The notes below the pieces were generated by a model. The model saw only the letters and a list, made by a program, of their open reading frames with translations. It was not told where the DNA came from and searched no databases. Source: JBBITW01 sp037440525 (GTDB lineage: Bacteria > Desulfobacterota > BSN033 > UBA1163). Taken from it: a stretch of DNA of 35,335 bases. The stretch covers positions 1 through 35,335 of the forward strand of contig JBBITW010000012.1 in the NCBI GenBank assembly GCA_037440525.1, read 5' to 3'. The position numbers and the translations under genes are program-made. Each line of letters starts with the position of its first letter. The stretch's first letter is position 1. Below are positions 21,713 to 29,868 of the stretch, piece by piece.

Positions 21713-23608
21713 CTATCCTATCAGGCCTGGAAGATAGGTAGCAAGTGGTTTGAAATAAATGAAGAGAATAATTGAGGCGATCATTAAAATCACAAAAGGT
21801 AATACTCCCTTTACTACCTCTGAGAACCTTGCACTTCGATCTATCCCCTGAACAACAAAGAGGTTTATCCCCACAGGAGGGGCGACAAGGCCAACCTCCA
21901 GTGTAACCACAAAGATTAGAGCGAACCATATAGAATCAAATTTAAAATTTATCACAAAGATATAATAGAGTATGGGATAGGTAATAAGAAGGATAGAAAT
22001 CTCATCCATTAATGCCCCGAGAATTATAATAAAAATTAATGTTAATAAGAGGATTGCCATCGGAGAGATTGGAAGGTTTGCAAGAAATCCACAAAGCCTC
22101 TCAGGGATATGGAGAAGTGTTACAATCTGACCGAATACCAATGCCCCTGCAACAATAAATGCAAGCGAAGCATTAAGCTTTGCTCCATCCATAACAATAT
22201 GTAAAATTTTTTTAAATGAGAGTGTCCGATATATGATTGAACAGATAATCAGGCTGTATACCAGACCAATACCTGCCGCTTCCGTAGGTGTAAAAATGCC
22301 ACTATATATACCTCCGAGAATGATTATTGGTGCAAGAAGCCCAAAAAATGAACTCTTAATAGATGAAAAACGTTCTCTCCATGTTGCTGGCTCAATAACA
22401 ACAATATCTCTCGCCATCCATGAACGAATAATTACATATATACTGAAAATAATTGAGAGGACAATTCCAGGAAGCATGCCTGCCATAAAAAGTTTTCCGA
22501 TAGAATCCCCTGTTATCATTCCAATCAGAATCATGAATATGCTCGGAGGAATCAAGGGACCCAAAACTCCTCCAATGGCTACTGTTCCGTAAACAAAACT
22601 CCTATCGTAGCTTCTCTTTAACATCTCAGGTATGGCCACCAGACCAATGGTAGCAACTGTAGCAGAAGATGAACCTGTAATGGCTGCAAAAACCGCACAT
22701 GCAAGGATTGTTGCTACTCCCAGGCCTCCGGGAAGATGTCTTGCCCATTTACTTGCGGTCTCAAAGAGTCTTGAACCAATCTCCCCTATATTGAGAACGG
22801 TTGATAGCATTATGAATAATGGGAGGGCAACAACGACAAAATCATCAAGTATTTTAAAGGTTGTTATAGGAACCTGCATAAGCATTGGCCCTCCACCGAG
22901 GGTAAAATAAAAACCCATGAGGCCTATCAATCCCAAAGCAAAGGCAATGGGCATTCCGCTGAAGATTAAGATGAATAGCATAGAGACCATTGCTACTGGT
23001 GTTAAGCCCTTTGAAAGAAATAACAACCCAAAAAAGATTATAAGAATTATAAAGGCAGTGGGAGGCAGGTTTCTCCTTATCCAGTTGCCTTCCATTTCCC
23101 ACTCTGTGTTTTTAAGTGATAAAATCTTTTTGAAAATCTGAACTATAAACTCAAGGTGAAGAATGCCCATTCCTAAGGGAATGAAACTGTAAGGAAGAAA
23201 AAGAGGAACGTGAAGTGGTGTGGGGGAGACTTCGTGGATCCTGTATGAATTTAATGCCATCTGTAATCCCTTGTATGATAAAATAAAACAGAAAATAAAA
23301 CCGAGTAAAAGACCTATGAGCTGTAAAATCATCTGATTGCGATTAGAAAAACGAGAAATCAAAGTATCAACAAAAATATGCATATTATCCCGAAGTGTAA
23401 TACCCACAGCCAAAAATACACAGCCTATGTTTAAATAAATGCTCGTCTCCAAAACCCAATTGGTCGGGGCATTAAATATATAGCGCATGATAACTTCATA
23501 GGTGACAATAAATCCTATGATCAAAATAAAAATTCCACTCAAGATGCCAGCAATTCTATTAATCTCACCAGAGATCTGATCGAGGATTTTTATCACCACA
23601 CCCACCAT
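21713..23608 (-). CDS. dctQM: TRAP transporter permease, fused DctQ-DctM
   Basis: The 631-residue membrane protein joins a DctQ-type small subunit (residues 1-~170, four helices, with EVIMRYIFNAPTNWVLETSIYL) to a DctM-type large subunit (~185-631, about twelve helices, with GMPIAFALGLIG, GSSSATVATIGLVAIPEMLKR, GPLIPPSIFMILIG, FTPTEAAGIGLVYSL and VGLVAPPVGINLFV). It takes up organic acids with Na+ or H+, fed by the DctP protein encoded at 25692-26711. Substrate class cannot be read from the permease. It is the last gene of the catabolic operon, 174 bp after the acyl-CoA dehydrogenase gene. Confidence 0.93.
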   Translation of the reverse strand: MVGVVIKILDQISGEINRIAGILSGIFILIIGFIVTYEVIMRYIFNAPTNWVLETSIYLNIGCVFLAVGITLRDNMHIFVDTLISRFSNRNQMILQLIGLLLGFIFCFILSYKGLQMALNSYRIHEVSPTPLHVPLFLPYSFIPLGMGILHLEFIVQIFKKILSLKNTEWEMEGNWIRRNLPPTAFIILIIFFGLLFLSKGLTPVAMVSMLFILIFSGMPIAFALGLIGLMGFYFTLGGGPMLMQVPITTFKILDDFVVVALPLFIMLSTVLNIGEIGSRLFETASKWARHLPGGLGVATILACAVFAAITGSSSATVATIGLVAIPEMLKRSYDRSFVYGTVAIGGVLGPLIPPSIFMILIGMITGDSIGKLFMAGMLPGIVLSIIFSIYVIIRSWMARDIVVIEPATWRERFSSIKSSFFGLLAPIIILGGIYSGIFTPTEAAGIGLVYSLIICSIIYRTLSFKKILHIVMDGAKLNASLAFIVAGALVFGQIVTLLHIPERLCGFLANLPISPMAILLLTLIFIIILGALMDEISILLITYPILYYIFVINFKFDSIWFALIFVVTLEVGLVAPPVGINLFVVQGIDRSARFSEVVKGVLPFVILMIASIILFIYFKPLATYLPGLIG

Positions 23609-23696
23609 ATACCTAAATTGAGCAATTATTAATAATCACTGCCTAAGCATTCATCTTAATTTCTGGATTAAGTTTTTTTCCGAGTGGCTTATTAAT

Positions 23697-23738
23697 CCCC
23701 TCACCTACTAACCCTCTCTCTAGGCATTGGGTGAGGGG
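23697..23738. repeat. Intergenic hairpin CCCCTCACC/GGTGAGGGG
   Basis: Nine-base exact arms (23697-23705 and 23730-23738) flank a 24-nt loop with CCCTCTCTC. It lies between the acyl-CoA dehydrogenase and dctQM genes. No T-run follows on the minus strand, so a REP-like element is more likely than a terminator. Confidence 0.5.
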
Positions 23739-23782
23739 GATAATTGTAAGATTTAATCGCTCCGATTAATATTCTCCTTATA

Positions 23783-24937
23783 TTATGAGAATGCCTTTAT
23801 ACCTGTTGTGAAGTTTCCAATTATAAGTTTCTGGATATTTGAGGTTCCTCCAACGAGCAGGTTTGAAATCATATCACGGTAGAATCTCTCAACTGGAAAA
23901 TCGTCACTATATCCATATGCCCCGTGAAGTTCTATCCCTGTTTTGGAAGCACGAACAGCGGCCTCTGCGCAAAAATATTTAGTTATAGAGGTCTCGCGTG
24001 AGTGGGGAATTCCTTTATCCTTAAGATATGCAAGACGATAAGCCAGCCATCTTGCGGCCTCACAGTCAACCACCATTTCCGCAATCTTCTCCTGAACAAG
24101 CTGAAAACTTGCAATTGGTTTTCCAAATTGATATCTCTGCTGACAATACTTGACACAGGTATCTATACAGGCCTGTAAAACTCCTACTGCTGATATTGCT
24201 ATCCCAAAACGGGTATGTTCAATCCCTCCAAGTGATACCCTTAGTCCCATACCAATTCCACCAAGCCTGTTGGAGTCTGGAATCCTACAATCGCGGAAAA
24301 ACAACTGTCCAGTATCTGAAGAACGAAGACCCAACTTATGCTCAAGCTTCTTTGCTGAGAATCCTGTATTTCCTTTATCCACTATAAAAGCTGTAAGTCC
24401 CTTAGGATCCCTATCTTTACCTGTCTGGGCAATTACAATTGTAAAATCAGCTACTGTGGCATTGCTTATCCATGTTTTATTTCCATTGAGTATCCATCCA
24501 TCACCATCTTTAATCGCCTTGGTCTCGATACCTGTGGGATCACTCCCAGCACCTGGCTCCACCACTGCATGAGCCCCTATAATCTCACCTTTTACAATAC
24601 CAGGTAGATACTTTCTTTTCTGAGACTCATCCCCCCAGTCAAGGATTGGCATTGCCTGAAGGGATGTCTGGGCAAAAAGGGCCATCCCAACATTAAAATC
24701 GAAGTAAGAGAGCTGTTCTGTAACAAGTCCAAGTGTCATCCAGTTCAAACCCAATCCTCCATAGTCCTTCGGGATCTTTATACCCATAAGCCCAATAGAA
24801 GACAATTTTTTTATAATCTCTGATGGAAATTTTTCATTCCGATCTCTCTCCTGAACTGTAGGAAGAACTTCTCTTTGACCAAATTCCCTTGCAAGATTTT
24901 TAAACATAATCTCCTCTTCAGTGAACTCAAAATCCAT
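23783..24937 (-). CDS. Acyl-CoA dehydrogenase-family flavoprotein lacking the canonical catalytic Glu
   Basis: The 384-residue protein has the full ACAD fold: EPGAGSDPTGIETKA and NGNKTWISNA (FAD/substrate contacts), GGIEHTRFGIAISAVGVLQ, and the C-terminal ELHGAYGYSDDFPVERFYRD. Where MCAD- and GCDH-type enzymes have YEGT with the catalytic Glu, this one has LVGGTSNIQ, with Gly363 at the Glu position. The alternative Glu site of isovaleryl- and long-chain enzymes (just before Arg in the GGIEHTR segment) is Thr. It may therefore not be a simple dehydrogenase. GGAGG precedes the ATG. It sits between the B12 subunit and the permease genes, and ETF is encoded nearby at 17746-19566. Confidence 0.9.
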   Translation of the reverse strand: MDFEFTEEEIMFKNLAREFGQREVLPTVQERDRNEKFPSEIIKKLSSIGLMGIKIPKDYGGLGLNWMTLGLVTEQLSYFDFNVGMALFAQTSLQAMPILDWGDESQKRKYLPGIVKGEIIGAHAVVEPGAGSDPTGIETKAIKDGDGWILNGNKTWISNATVADFTIVIAQTGKDRDPKGLTAFIVDKGNTGFSAKKLEHKLGLRSSDTGQLFFRDCRIPDSNRLGGIGMGLRVSLGGIEHTRFGIAISAVGVLQACIDTCVKYCQQRYQFGKPIASFQLVQEKIAEMVVDCEAARWLAYRLAYLKDKGIPHSRETSITKYFCAEAAVRASKTGIELHGAYGYSDDFPVERFYRDMISNLLVGGTSNIQKLIIGNFTTGIKAFS

Positions 24938-24971
24938 TCCTATCCTCCTTTAGATATATTAAAAAATCTTC

Positions 24972-25050
24972 AATCACCAGGCAATTTGAGGAATCAATGG
25001 ACCAATGGATATCCTCCACGCCTTGGGCAGGTAGAAAATGCCGATTCAGC
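24972..25050 (-). repeat. Degenerate copy of the dispersed repeat upstream of the acyl-CoA dehydrogenase gene
   Basis: Shares with 25661-25691 the words AATCACCAG and a TGGGCA-GTAGAAA segment, and resembles the CTACCTCCCCAG core of the 101-bp repeat on the minus strand. Indels make the boundaries uncertain. It occupies most of the 148-bp gap between two operon genes. Confidence 0.35.
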
Positions 25051-25085
25051 CAGAGGCAGATCTGCTTCATGCGGATTAGAACCGC

Positions 25086-25496
25086 TCATTTTTGATCTTT
25101 ACTGAGTTTATCTCTTATATATTTAGAGATTTCTTTTATTGATGTACCGGAAATAAAAACCTCTGCTACACCCATCTCCTTAAGTTTTACAATATCATCA
25201 GGTGGAATAATTCCACCAACAATTACCATCTTATCCCCTGCCCCTTTCTCTCTCAGCCCATCAAGCACTCTCTTTGTCAAGTTTAAATGGGCACCTGAAA
25301 GAATACTAAGACCAATTACATCAACATCCTCCTGGATGGCAGTATTAACAATCTGCCCAGGAGTCTGATGTAACCCTGTATAAATTACCTCGAATCCAGC
25401 ATCTCTTAACCCATAAGCGACGACCTTTGCTCCTCGACTATGGCCATCAAGACCAGGCTTTGCAATTAGAACACGAATCTTTCTTTCAGGGCCCAT
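25086..25496 (-). CDS. Cobalamin-binding small subunit of acyl-CoA mutase
   Basis: The 136-residue B12-binding domain has the base-off/His-on motif D17-G-H19-S-R-G22 in KPGLDGHSRGAKV, a later SILSGAH, and VIVGGIIPPDD with GVAEVFISGTSI, as in the C-terminal domain of methylmalonyl-CoA mutase. It is encoded separately from the large subunit at 29869-31608, six genes upstream in the same operon, as in two-subunit mutases. GGAGGAG precedes the ATG. Repeat copy B lies directly upstream, so this gene may have its own promoter. Confidence 0.92.
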   Translation of the reverse strand: MGPERKIRVLIAKPGLDGHSRGAKVVAYGLRDAGFEVIYTGLHQTPGQIVNTAIQEDVDVIGLSILSGAHLNLTKRVLDGLREKGAGDKMVIVGGIIPPDDIVKLKEMGVAEVFISGTSIKEISKYIRDKLSKDQK

Positions 25497-25520
25497 AATC
25501 TCCTCCGATATGAGATCTCC

Positions 25521-25592
25521 GAAAAAGTCCTGTAATGCCTGGGGAGGTAGGGTTTCAAAGCCTTCAAATGCCTCTCCATCCCACCTCCCCAG
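25521..25592 (-). repeat. Dispersed repeat, copy B (hairpin form)
   Basis: The minus strand shares CTACCTCCCCAG, AGGACTTTTT and flanking positions with copies A and C. The plus strand also has CTGGGGAGGT (25539-25548) with its exact complement ACCTCCCCAG (25583-25592), a 10-bp inverted repeat. It lies 25-95 bp upstream of the B12 subunit gene. Confidence 0.6.
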
Positions 25593-25660
25593 TCTATAAG
25601 ACTCGTTTTAAATACTTTCTCAGAGACCTCAGTATTAAATCTCTTTATATTTTAATTACG

Positions 25661-25691
25661 AATCACCAGCAATGGCCTGGGCATGTAGAAA
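25661..25691 (-). repeat. Degenerate repeat fragment next to the dctP stop codon
   Basis: AATCACCAG-CAAT and CCTGGGCATGTAGAAA resemble 24972-25050 (14 of 16 in the second block) and more weakly the core of copy B. Short and diverged. Confidence 0.3.
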
Positions 25692-26711
25692 TCAGCGCAT
25701 TTTCTCTGCCTTTTCAAGAATTACCTTTCCCCTATCTCCAGCCTTCTTTATATAATAATTTTGGAGAGTTTTGCAGGCTTCTCTCCATCTCCTCTTCTCA
25801 TTTTCAGGAGGGTCATAAATATCCATCCCTTTAGCTTTGAGATTGGAAAGCGATTCAGTATCTACCCTTTCGCCTTCTTTCCTTATCCATAGCTTTGCCT
25901 CTTCAGAGGCCTCGGATATGGCCTTTTTTGCATATTCAGGGAGTGAATCCCACTTCTTTTTATTCATAAGCACAACAGCCATGCCATATGTAAAATCAGG
26001 ACATGAGATATATTTTGTCACCTCATAATATTTTCTTTCCCAGAACGAGCTTATTCCCGAATTTGCCCCATCTATGGTTCCCCTCTGCAAAGCCATGTAT
26101 ACCTCTGCCCCACCGAGAAATACAGGTGATGCACCGAGTGCCTTTATCCCTTCCAATATGATTTCCCCGACACCCCTAATCCTTTTGCCCTTAAAGTCTT
26201 CGAGTGTCCTCAGAGGCATTTTTGATGCAAAACCTGCCCATCCATACTCCATCCAGAAGAGGACTGAAAATCCTGCATCCTTCTCAATAGGTTCCCTCTT
26301 CATGATCTCTCCAATCTCAGAATCGACAAGCCGATAGCGATGGGCACGCTCTGTGAAATATAGTGGTAAATCCCAGAATATCCAGAGTGGAATGATACCT
26401 GTCCATTGAGGGCAGAAGACCTGTCCCATATCAACAGCACCTGCAGGAAGTGCTCGAAGCAGGTCTTTATCACTGAAAAGCTGGCCGGCAGGAAATACCT
26501 CAATCTTCACCTTACCCTTTGTCTTTTCATTAACAGAATTTGCAAAGTTTTTTAATCCCTGGACATAATAGTGATTAACTGGCATATTGGATGAGAGACG
26601 GAGGGTAATCTCCTCTGCCCTGAGACCGGAATTTTCAATCCCGATGGTGTAAATTGAAAAAAAGATAAAAAATAAAACAAAAATAATGATTCTTGGATGG
26701 ATTCTTCTCAT
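25692..26711 (-). CDS. dctP: TRAP transporter substrate-binding protein (DctP family)
   Basis: The 339-residue exported protein has an N-terminal signal peptide (IIIFVLFFIFFSIYTIGI, cleavage probably after about residue 30) and then the DctP body: LRLSSNMPVNHYYVQGLKNFA, KVKIEVFPAGQLFSDKDLLRAL, LEDFKGKRIRGVGEIILEG, and VYMALQRGTIDGANSGISSFW. It binds the organic acid in the periplasm for the fused permease encoded at 21713-23608. The Arg in FKGKRIRG that usually pairs with the substrate carboxylate region is present. GGGGAT precedes the ATG. Confidence 0.93.
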   Translation of the reverse strand: MRRIHPRIIIFVLFFIFFSIYTIGIENSGLRAEEITLRLSSNMPVNHYYVQGLKNFANSVNEKTKGKVKIEVFPAGQLFSDKDLLRALPAGAVDMGQVFCPQWTGIIPLWIFWDLPLYFTERAHRYRLVDSEIGEIMKREPIEKDAGFSVLFWMEYGWAGFASKMPLRTLEDFKGKRIRGVGEIILEGIKALGASPVFLGGAEVYMALQRGTIDGANSGISSFWERKYYEVTKYISCPDFTYGMAVVLMNKKKWDSLPEYAKKAISEASEEAKLWIRKEGERVDTESLSNLKAKGMDIYDPPENEKRRWREACKTLQNYYIKKAGDRGKVILEKAEKMR

Positions 26712-26737
26712 AATTTATATCCCCCTTTCTTAGTTTT

Positions 26738-27537
26738 TTATCTACCAACAAAATTTGGTTCACGTTTCTCCAAAAATGATTTAAATCCCTCTTTTTGATC
26801 CTCACTATTTTTGCAGATACTTATAGCAAAGGCTTCATAATCAACAGCCTGCGGGAGGTCCATTTTATAGAAATTCTGTAATCCCCTCTTTGCCAGTGAT
26901 ATTGGAATTGGTGCATTTTTTGCTATCTTCATGGCAAGCTCCTTTGTTGCCATACTCAGCTCATCATGCGAAACCACCTTATTAATCATTCCAATTCGCA
27001 GTGCCTCCTGGGCATCTATGATATCTCCAGTAAAGATCAACTCTGCAGCCTTTGAATATCCAACCAACCTCGGTAAAAAATATATTCCACCCCAATCAGG
27101 ATGAACCCCTCTTTTTACAAAAACTTCACTGAAACGGGCTCTATCACTTGCAATTCGTATATCACATGCGAGAGCAAGATTGCAACCACCTCCAGCTGCG
27201 ACCCCGTTTACTGAAGCAATCACTGGCTTTTCAACCGAATTGATTAAGAGCACAATCTTATTCATGGTATATCTTTCGCTTGTGGCTTCAGCAGGTGTTA
27301 CCTTNNNNNNNNNNNNNNCCCGTTTAGAAGCTCATTTACATCTCCACCAACACAAAATGCCTTACCCGCACCTGTAATAATAATTACCCGTATTCCCCTA
27401 TCTTCTGAAACAACCTGAAGGGCCTCAAGGAGTTCCTCCCGCATATTTTCACAGAATGCATTCATTTTATCTGGCCTGTTCAAGATAACCTTTGCAATCA
27501 TCCCCTCTCTCTCAAGCAATATATATTTCCACTCCAT
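26738..27537 (-). CDS. Enoyl-CoA hydratase/isomerase (crotonase family), interrupted by an assembly gap
   Basis: About 266 residues. The N-terminus (MEWKYILLEREGMIAKVILNR to GGDVNELLNG, 73 codons) and the C-terminus (KPVIASVNGVAAGGGCNLALACDIRIAS to the stop) flank 14 N at 27305-27318. The oxyanion-hole strands GKAFCVGGD and NGVAAGGGC are intact; the first catalytic Glu is kept (RFSEVFV) and the second lies at HPDWGG, where Asp or none occurs in isomerase-type members. Fourteen bases do not keep the frame, so the true gap is probably 12 or 15 bases. GGAGG sits before the ATG, whose codon follows directly on the stop of the upstream gene. Confidence 0.88.
27305..27318. other. Assembly gap, 14 N
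   Basis: A run of 14 undetermined bases inside the enoyl-CoA hydratase gene; the frame on the two sides differs by one base, so the N count is not the true length. Confidence 0.98.
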
Positions 27538-28479
27538 TTATACCTCCACCATAAAAGATTCAGAAATCATTTTTAAATATTCACGAGCCTCACGCATGAT
27601 TCCTTGAATAACCTCTCCGATAGGCAATATCTCCTTAATCATCCCGGAAATCTGACCTGCTGGCATCAGGGAATTATGAATATCCTCGTTACAGTACATC
27701 CTGTCGGATAAAGCGCTTAGTTCCTCTTTAGTCGCCCCCTTCTCTTCTATTGCTTTTATCTTCTCGGCCCCTTCACTTCTGAGAACCCGTGCTGGAAGTG
27801 CATTCCTTGTAACAATCATGGTTCCATTGCATTTCGCCGTCAGAATATTTTGCTTATAGAATTCAGGAATATGACATTCCAGGGTTGCCAAAAATCGAGT
27901 GCCCATCTCAACACCTTCTGCACCGAGTGAAATAGCGGCAATAAAACCCCTCGCATCACCCACCCCTCCTGCCGCTACTACAGGGATTTCAAGTGCATCA
28001 ACCATCTGAGGGATTAAAACAAGAGTGGAGATCTCCTCCCTGCTCACATGTCCTCCTGCCTCCATTCCGGATGCAATCACCCCATCAACTCCAGCATCCT
28101 GAGCCCTAAGGGCCATCTCTACAGTTGGACATTTATGTAACACCTTAATACCTGCACTTTTAATGGTCTTAATAAATTTATTTGGATCGCCTGCAGATGT
28201 CGTAATCGTTTGAATACCTTCCTCAATAGCTATTTCAAGGGCTTCAGCAGAATTTGGTCTATAAATGGGGATATTCACTCCTACGGGAAATCTGGAGAGC
28301 TCCTTTGCCTTTCTAATTTCACTTCGTAAACGCTCCGATGTCAATCCCGAGGAGGCAATCTGTCCGAATCCTCCACTATTGGAAACCATTGCAGCCATCT
28401 CACCCAGACTTATAAGGCGCATGGGGCCTAATAAGACAGGATATTTTGAACCAGTAATCTGAAGGAGTCGATTTTTCAT
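27538..28479 (-). CDS. Nitronate monooxygenase / FabK-like flavoprotein
   Basis: The 313-residue TIM-barrel flavoprotein has the NMO-family signature: YPVLLGPMRLISLGEMAAMVSNSGGFG, GMEAGGHV (H144, the catalytic-type His), and GGVGDARGFIAAISLGAEGVEMGTRF for FMN phosphate binding. Relatives are 2-nitropropane dioxygenases and enoyl-ACP reductases (FabK). In strict anaerobes with CoA-ester operons a 2-enoyl reductase role is more plausible than nitroalkane oxidation. AAGGATAG precedes the ATG. It is 3 bp after the MmgE/PrpD gene and abuts the hydratase gene. Confidence 0.85.
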   Translation of the reverse strand: MKNRLLQITGSKYPVLLGPMRLISLGEMAAMVSNSGGFGQIASSGLTSERLRSEIRKAKELSRFPVGVNIPIYRPNSAEALEIAIEEGIQTITTSAGDPNKFIKTIKSAGIKVLHKCPTVEMALRAQDAGVDGVIASGMEAGGHVSREEISTLVLIPQMVDALEIPVVAAGGVGDARGFIAAISLGAEGVEMGTRFLATLECHIPEFYKQNILTAKCNGTMIVTRNALPARVLRSEGAEKIKAIEEKGATKEELSALSDRMYCNEDIHNSLMPAGQISGMIKEILPIGEVIQGIMREAREYLKMISESFMVEV

Positions 28480-28482
28480 TTA

Positions 28483-29832
28483 CTATCCTTTTGCAACCAA
28501 CTGGATCATTTCCCTGATGTCTTTCAATCTTTCAATATTTAAAATCATATCGATTGATTTTTCAACACTCTCCCTGTCAATCATTCCCTCCGCACAGCTT
28601 ATATATTTCACTTTGATCTGCTCTAAAGACATTGGCCTTTCAGGATGTCCGAGTGTGATGTCTATTCTTTTTGAATATACTCTTCCGTCTTTTAAATAAA
28701 CCGTAACAACGGCTGTCTGTGGGCTTTTTTCAAACTCGGGGTTAATAGATACCTTAATCTTTTTCAGTACCTCTTTTACCTTAGGATCCTGAACTGCCTC
28801 ATCTGTAAATTGTTCTAAGGAGGCCTTTTTGTGGATTAGCGTTGTTGCTATAGCATATTGTGCACTAAATTTTCCTTCAAGGCCGGTATCTGGATTTGAA
28901 TGGATCAAGATATCGAAGGCCAGTGGAGCTATTTCACAATCCACAGATTTCACATCATCAACCTCAATATTGTATGATTCTGAAATAAACAAAGTTGCTT
29001 CTATAATTGAGTGGGTTTCAAGACATGAAGGATACGGTTTTAGATGGACACCCGGGGAGACGATATCGAAAGGGTTGGCAAAATCTTTTATTATTCTATT
29101 GAGGTCGTACTTACCGGAGAAGACAGTGCAGAAACCATTTTTTGCTTCAAGTATACTTTTAGATGCTGTAAAACCATTCTTTACAAGAATAGAAGAAATT
29201 ACAGCGCTCTGTGAAGCCCTGCCAGCATGGAATGGTTTTGTCATTGTCCCGAAATTTTCTCTCAAACCTGAAGACTGGGAGGCAGAAATTCCTATAAGAG
29301 AGGCCATTTGATCAGCATTAAGATGAAGGAGCCTACCAGCACCCACAGCTGCTCCCAATATTCCTATTACACTTGTTGCATGCCATCCATTCTTATAAAG
29401 TTGGGGATTAACTCCCCTTCCCACCTTACACGAAACCTCATAACCTGTGATAAAGGCCTCGAGGAATTCCTTACCAGAGCTTCCAGCCTTCTCACCAACT
29501 GCGAGAACTGCCGGGAGAATGACAACAGAGGGATGACCCATCAATGAATGGTGTGTATCATCGAAATCCAGTGCATGACCGATGGTTCCGTTTACCAGGG
29601 CTGCGTTTGGTGCATCTGTCTTTTTCCCAAAACCAATTATCGTAGCTTCAGGCCTTCCCCCGATTTCGTCAATGTATCTTAGCATCAAATTGGCCTCTGA
29701 TTCTTTACACCCTCCAAGGATACAACCGAGGGTATCCAGAATGCACTCTTTGGCCTTAGAGATGGCCTCTTCGGGAAAATCGTCATAATTAATTCTCGTC
29801 GATAATTCAGCTAATTTCCTTGTTGTTTCCAT
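28483..29832 (-). CDS. MmgE/PrpD-family protein
   Basis: The 449-residue protein has the family hallmarks: ILDTLGCILGG, ATIIGFGKKTDAPNAALVNGTIGHALDFDDTH, HPSVVILPAVLAVGEKAG, ATSVIGILGAAVGAGRLL, and MTKPFHAGRASQSAV. The family includes 2-methylcitrate dehydratase PrpD, cis-aconitate decarboxylase and others that act on hydroxy- or unsaturated acids. Without further context the reaction could be a (de)hydration or decarboxylation of a branched acid. It lies 36 bp after the mutase gene and 3 bp before the flavoprotein gene, so it probably acts on the same pathway. Confidence 0.9.
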   Translation of the reverse strand: METTRKLAELSTRINYDDFPEEAISKAKECILDTLGCILGGCKESEANLMLRYIDEIGGRPEATIIGFGKKTDAPNAALVNGTIGHALDFDDTHHSLMGHPSVVILPAVLAVGEKAGSSGKEFLEAFITGYEVSCKVGRGVNPQLYKNGWHATSVIGILGAAVGAGRLLHLNADQMASLIGISASQSSGLRENFGTMTKPFHAGRASQSAVISSILVKNGFTASKSILEAKNGFCTVFSGKYDLNRIIKDFANPFDIVSPGVHLKPYPSCLETHSIIEATLFISESYNIEVDDVKSVDCEIAPLAFDILIHSNPDTGLEGKFSAQYAIATTLIHKKASLEQFTDEAVQDPKVKEVLKKIKVSINPEFEKSPQTAVVTVYLKDGRVYSKRIDITLGHPERPMSLEQIKVKYISCAEGMIDRESVEKSIDMILNIERLKDIREMIQLVAKG

Positions 29833-29868
29833 CTGATTATCTTTTCTTAATAGAGAATCTAAAAATCT

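Noticed and set aside
23697..23738. Hairpin as an intrinsic terminator of the acyl-CoA dehydrogenase gene
   Set aside because: No T-run follows the stem on the minus strand and the loop is long; it fits a common intergenic repeat better.
24983..25078. Possible 31-residue minus-strand peptide (MSGSNPHEADLPLAES...) between the B12 subunit and acyl-CoA dehydrogenase genes
   Set aside because: It lies within a degenerate repeat, has no ribosome site and no family resemblance.
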